Part shown: piece after piece, positions 5,294-5,442 of the stretch
Layout of the letters: every line of letters begins with the position of its first letter
Position numbering within the stretch: the first letter of the stretch is position 1
NCBI GenBank assembly: GCA_946406275.1
Contig: CAMJJZ010000075.1
Span: 1-5,442 of the forward strand
Source of the DNA: an uncultured Bacteroidales bacterium
GTDB lineage: Bacteria > Bacteroidota > Bacteroidia > Bacteroidales > UBA932
Reading direction: 5' to 3'
Length of the DNA: 5,442 nucleotides
Position numbers and translations under genes: made by a program
The notes under the pieces: generated by a model
The model's database searches: none
Told to the model about the DNA's origin: nothing
What the model saw: the letters and a program-made list of their open reading frames with translations, nothing else

Positions 5294-5442
5294 ATGGATT
5301 TGCAGGCGTTAAAAAACAAATACGACATAATAGGCAACGATCCCGCCCTCAACGAGGCCCTGGAAACGGCCGTCAAATTTGCTCCTACCGGGCTCAGCGT
5401 TCTCATTCAGGGAGAAAGCGGAGTGGGTAAGGAGAACGTAGC
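5294..5442 (+). CDS. Sigma-54-dependent transcriptional activator, N-terminal part only
   Basis: Forty-nine codons are visible from ATG 5294; the gene runs off the window. It begins MDLQALKNKYDIIGNDPAL, then LSVLIQGESGVGKENVA. IIGNDPAL matches the start of the sigma-54 interaction AAA+ domain, and GESGVGKE (residues 39-46) is its Walker A motif. Such proteins hydrolyse ATP to remodel sigma-54 RNA polymerase at -24/-12 promoters. There is no room for an N-terminal receiver or GAF domain, a form seen often in Bacteroidetes, where regulation must come from elsewhere. An in-frame TAG at 5252-5254 bars a long extension; TTG 5285 is a less likely start. The GAFTGA loop and any HTH domain lie outside the window. 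Confidence 0.93.
   Translation, partial: MDLQALKNKYDIIGNDPALNEALETAVKFAPTGLSVLIQGESGVGKENV

Noticed and set aside
1..5442. CRISPR array, insertion sequence or attachment site next to the tRNA
   Set aside because: No spaced repeats, no transposase or integrase frame, and no second copy of the tRNA 3' end were found in the window.

Overview
The window looks like a moderately GC-rich member of the Bacteroidetes (Bacteroidales-like, probably a gut or rumen lineage). The evidence is several TAnnTTTG-type -7 promoter elements, A-rich leaders without clear Shine-Dalgarno sequences, a LytTR regulator with a membrane domain, an OmpA-like/TPR lipoprotein of a type common in this phylum, and an AAA+ sigma-54 activator lacking an N-terminal receiver domain. 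Genus cannot be fixed from the sequence alone.

Layout. Positions 1-560 (+) are a wreck. An A-rich leader and signal-peptide start (74-193) run out of frame into pieces of a XylR-type (LacI-like sensor plus AraC HTH) regulator, which itself carries an internal deletion and frame change near 318-322. Positions 626-1300 (-) encode a YhhN/TMEM86-family membrane protein (lysoplasmalogenase-like), convergent with the wreck. Positions 1427-1515 (+) are tRNA-Ser(GCU), with a good promoter upstream and a hairpin terminator (1517-1545). That hairpin also contains the last codons of the convergent transporter gene.

Positions 5226 down to 1528 (-) form one tight three-gene operon. It runs from an OmpA-like/TPR lipoprotein (3589-5226), to a four-helix membrane LytTR regulator starting with GTG (2819-3589), to a sodium:solute symporter-family protein (1528-2826). 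The junctions overlap by 1 nt and 8 nt, which suggests translational coupling. A divergent promoter region (5227-5293) separates the operon from the start of a sigma-54-dependent activator (5294 onward, cut by the window edge).

How the genes may work together. The most interesting unit is the lipoprotein-LytTR-symporter operon. The symporter-like protein lacks the usual extra N-terminal helix and has a substituted TM8 sodium-site motif, so it may be a divergent carrier or a transporter-derived sensor working with the membrane LytTR protein. This is inference; nothing in the window identifies a ligand or target genes.
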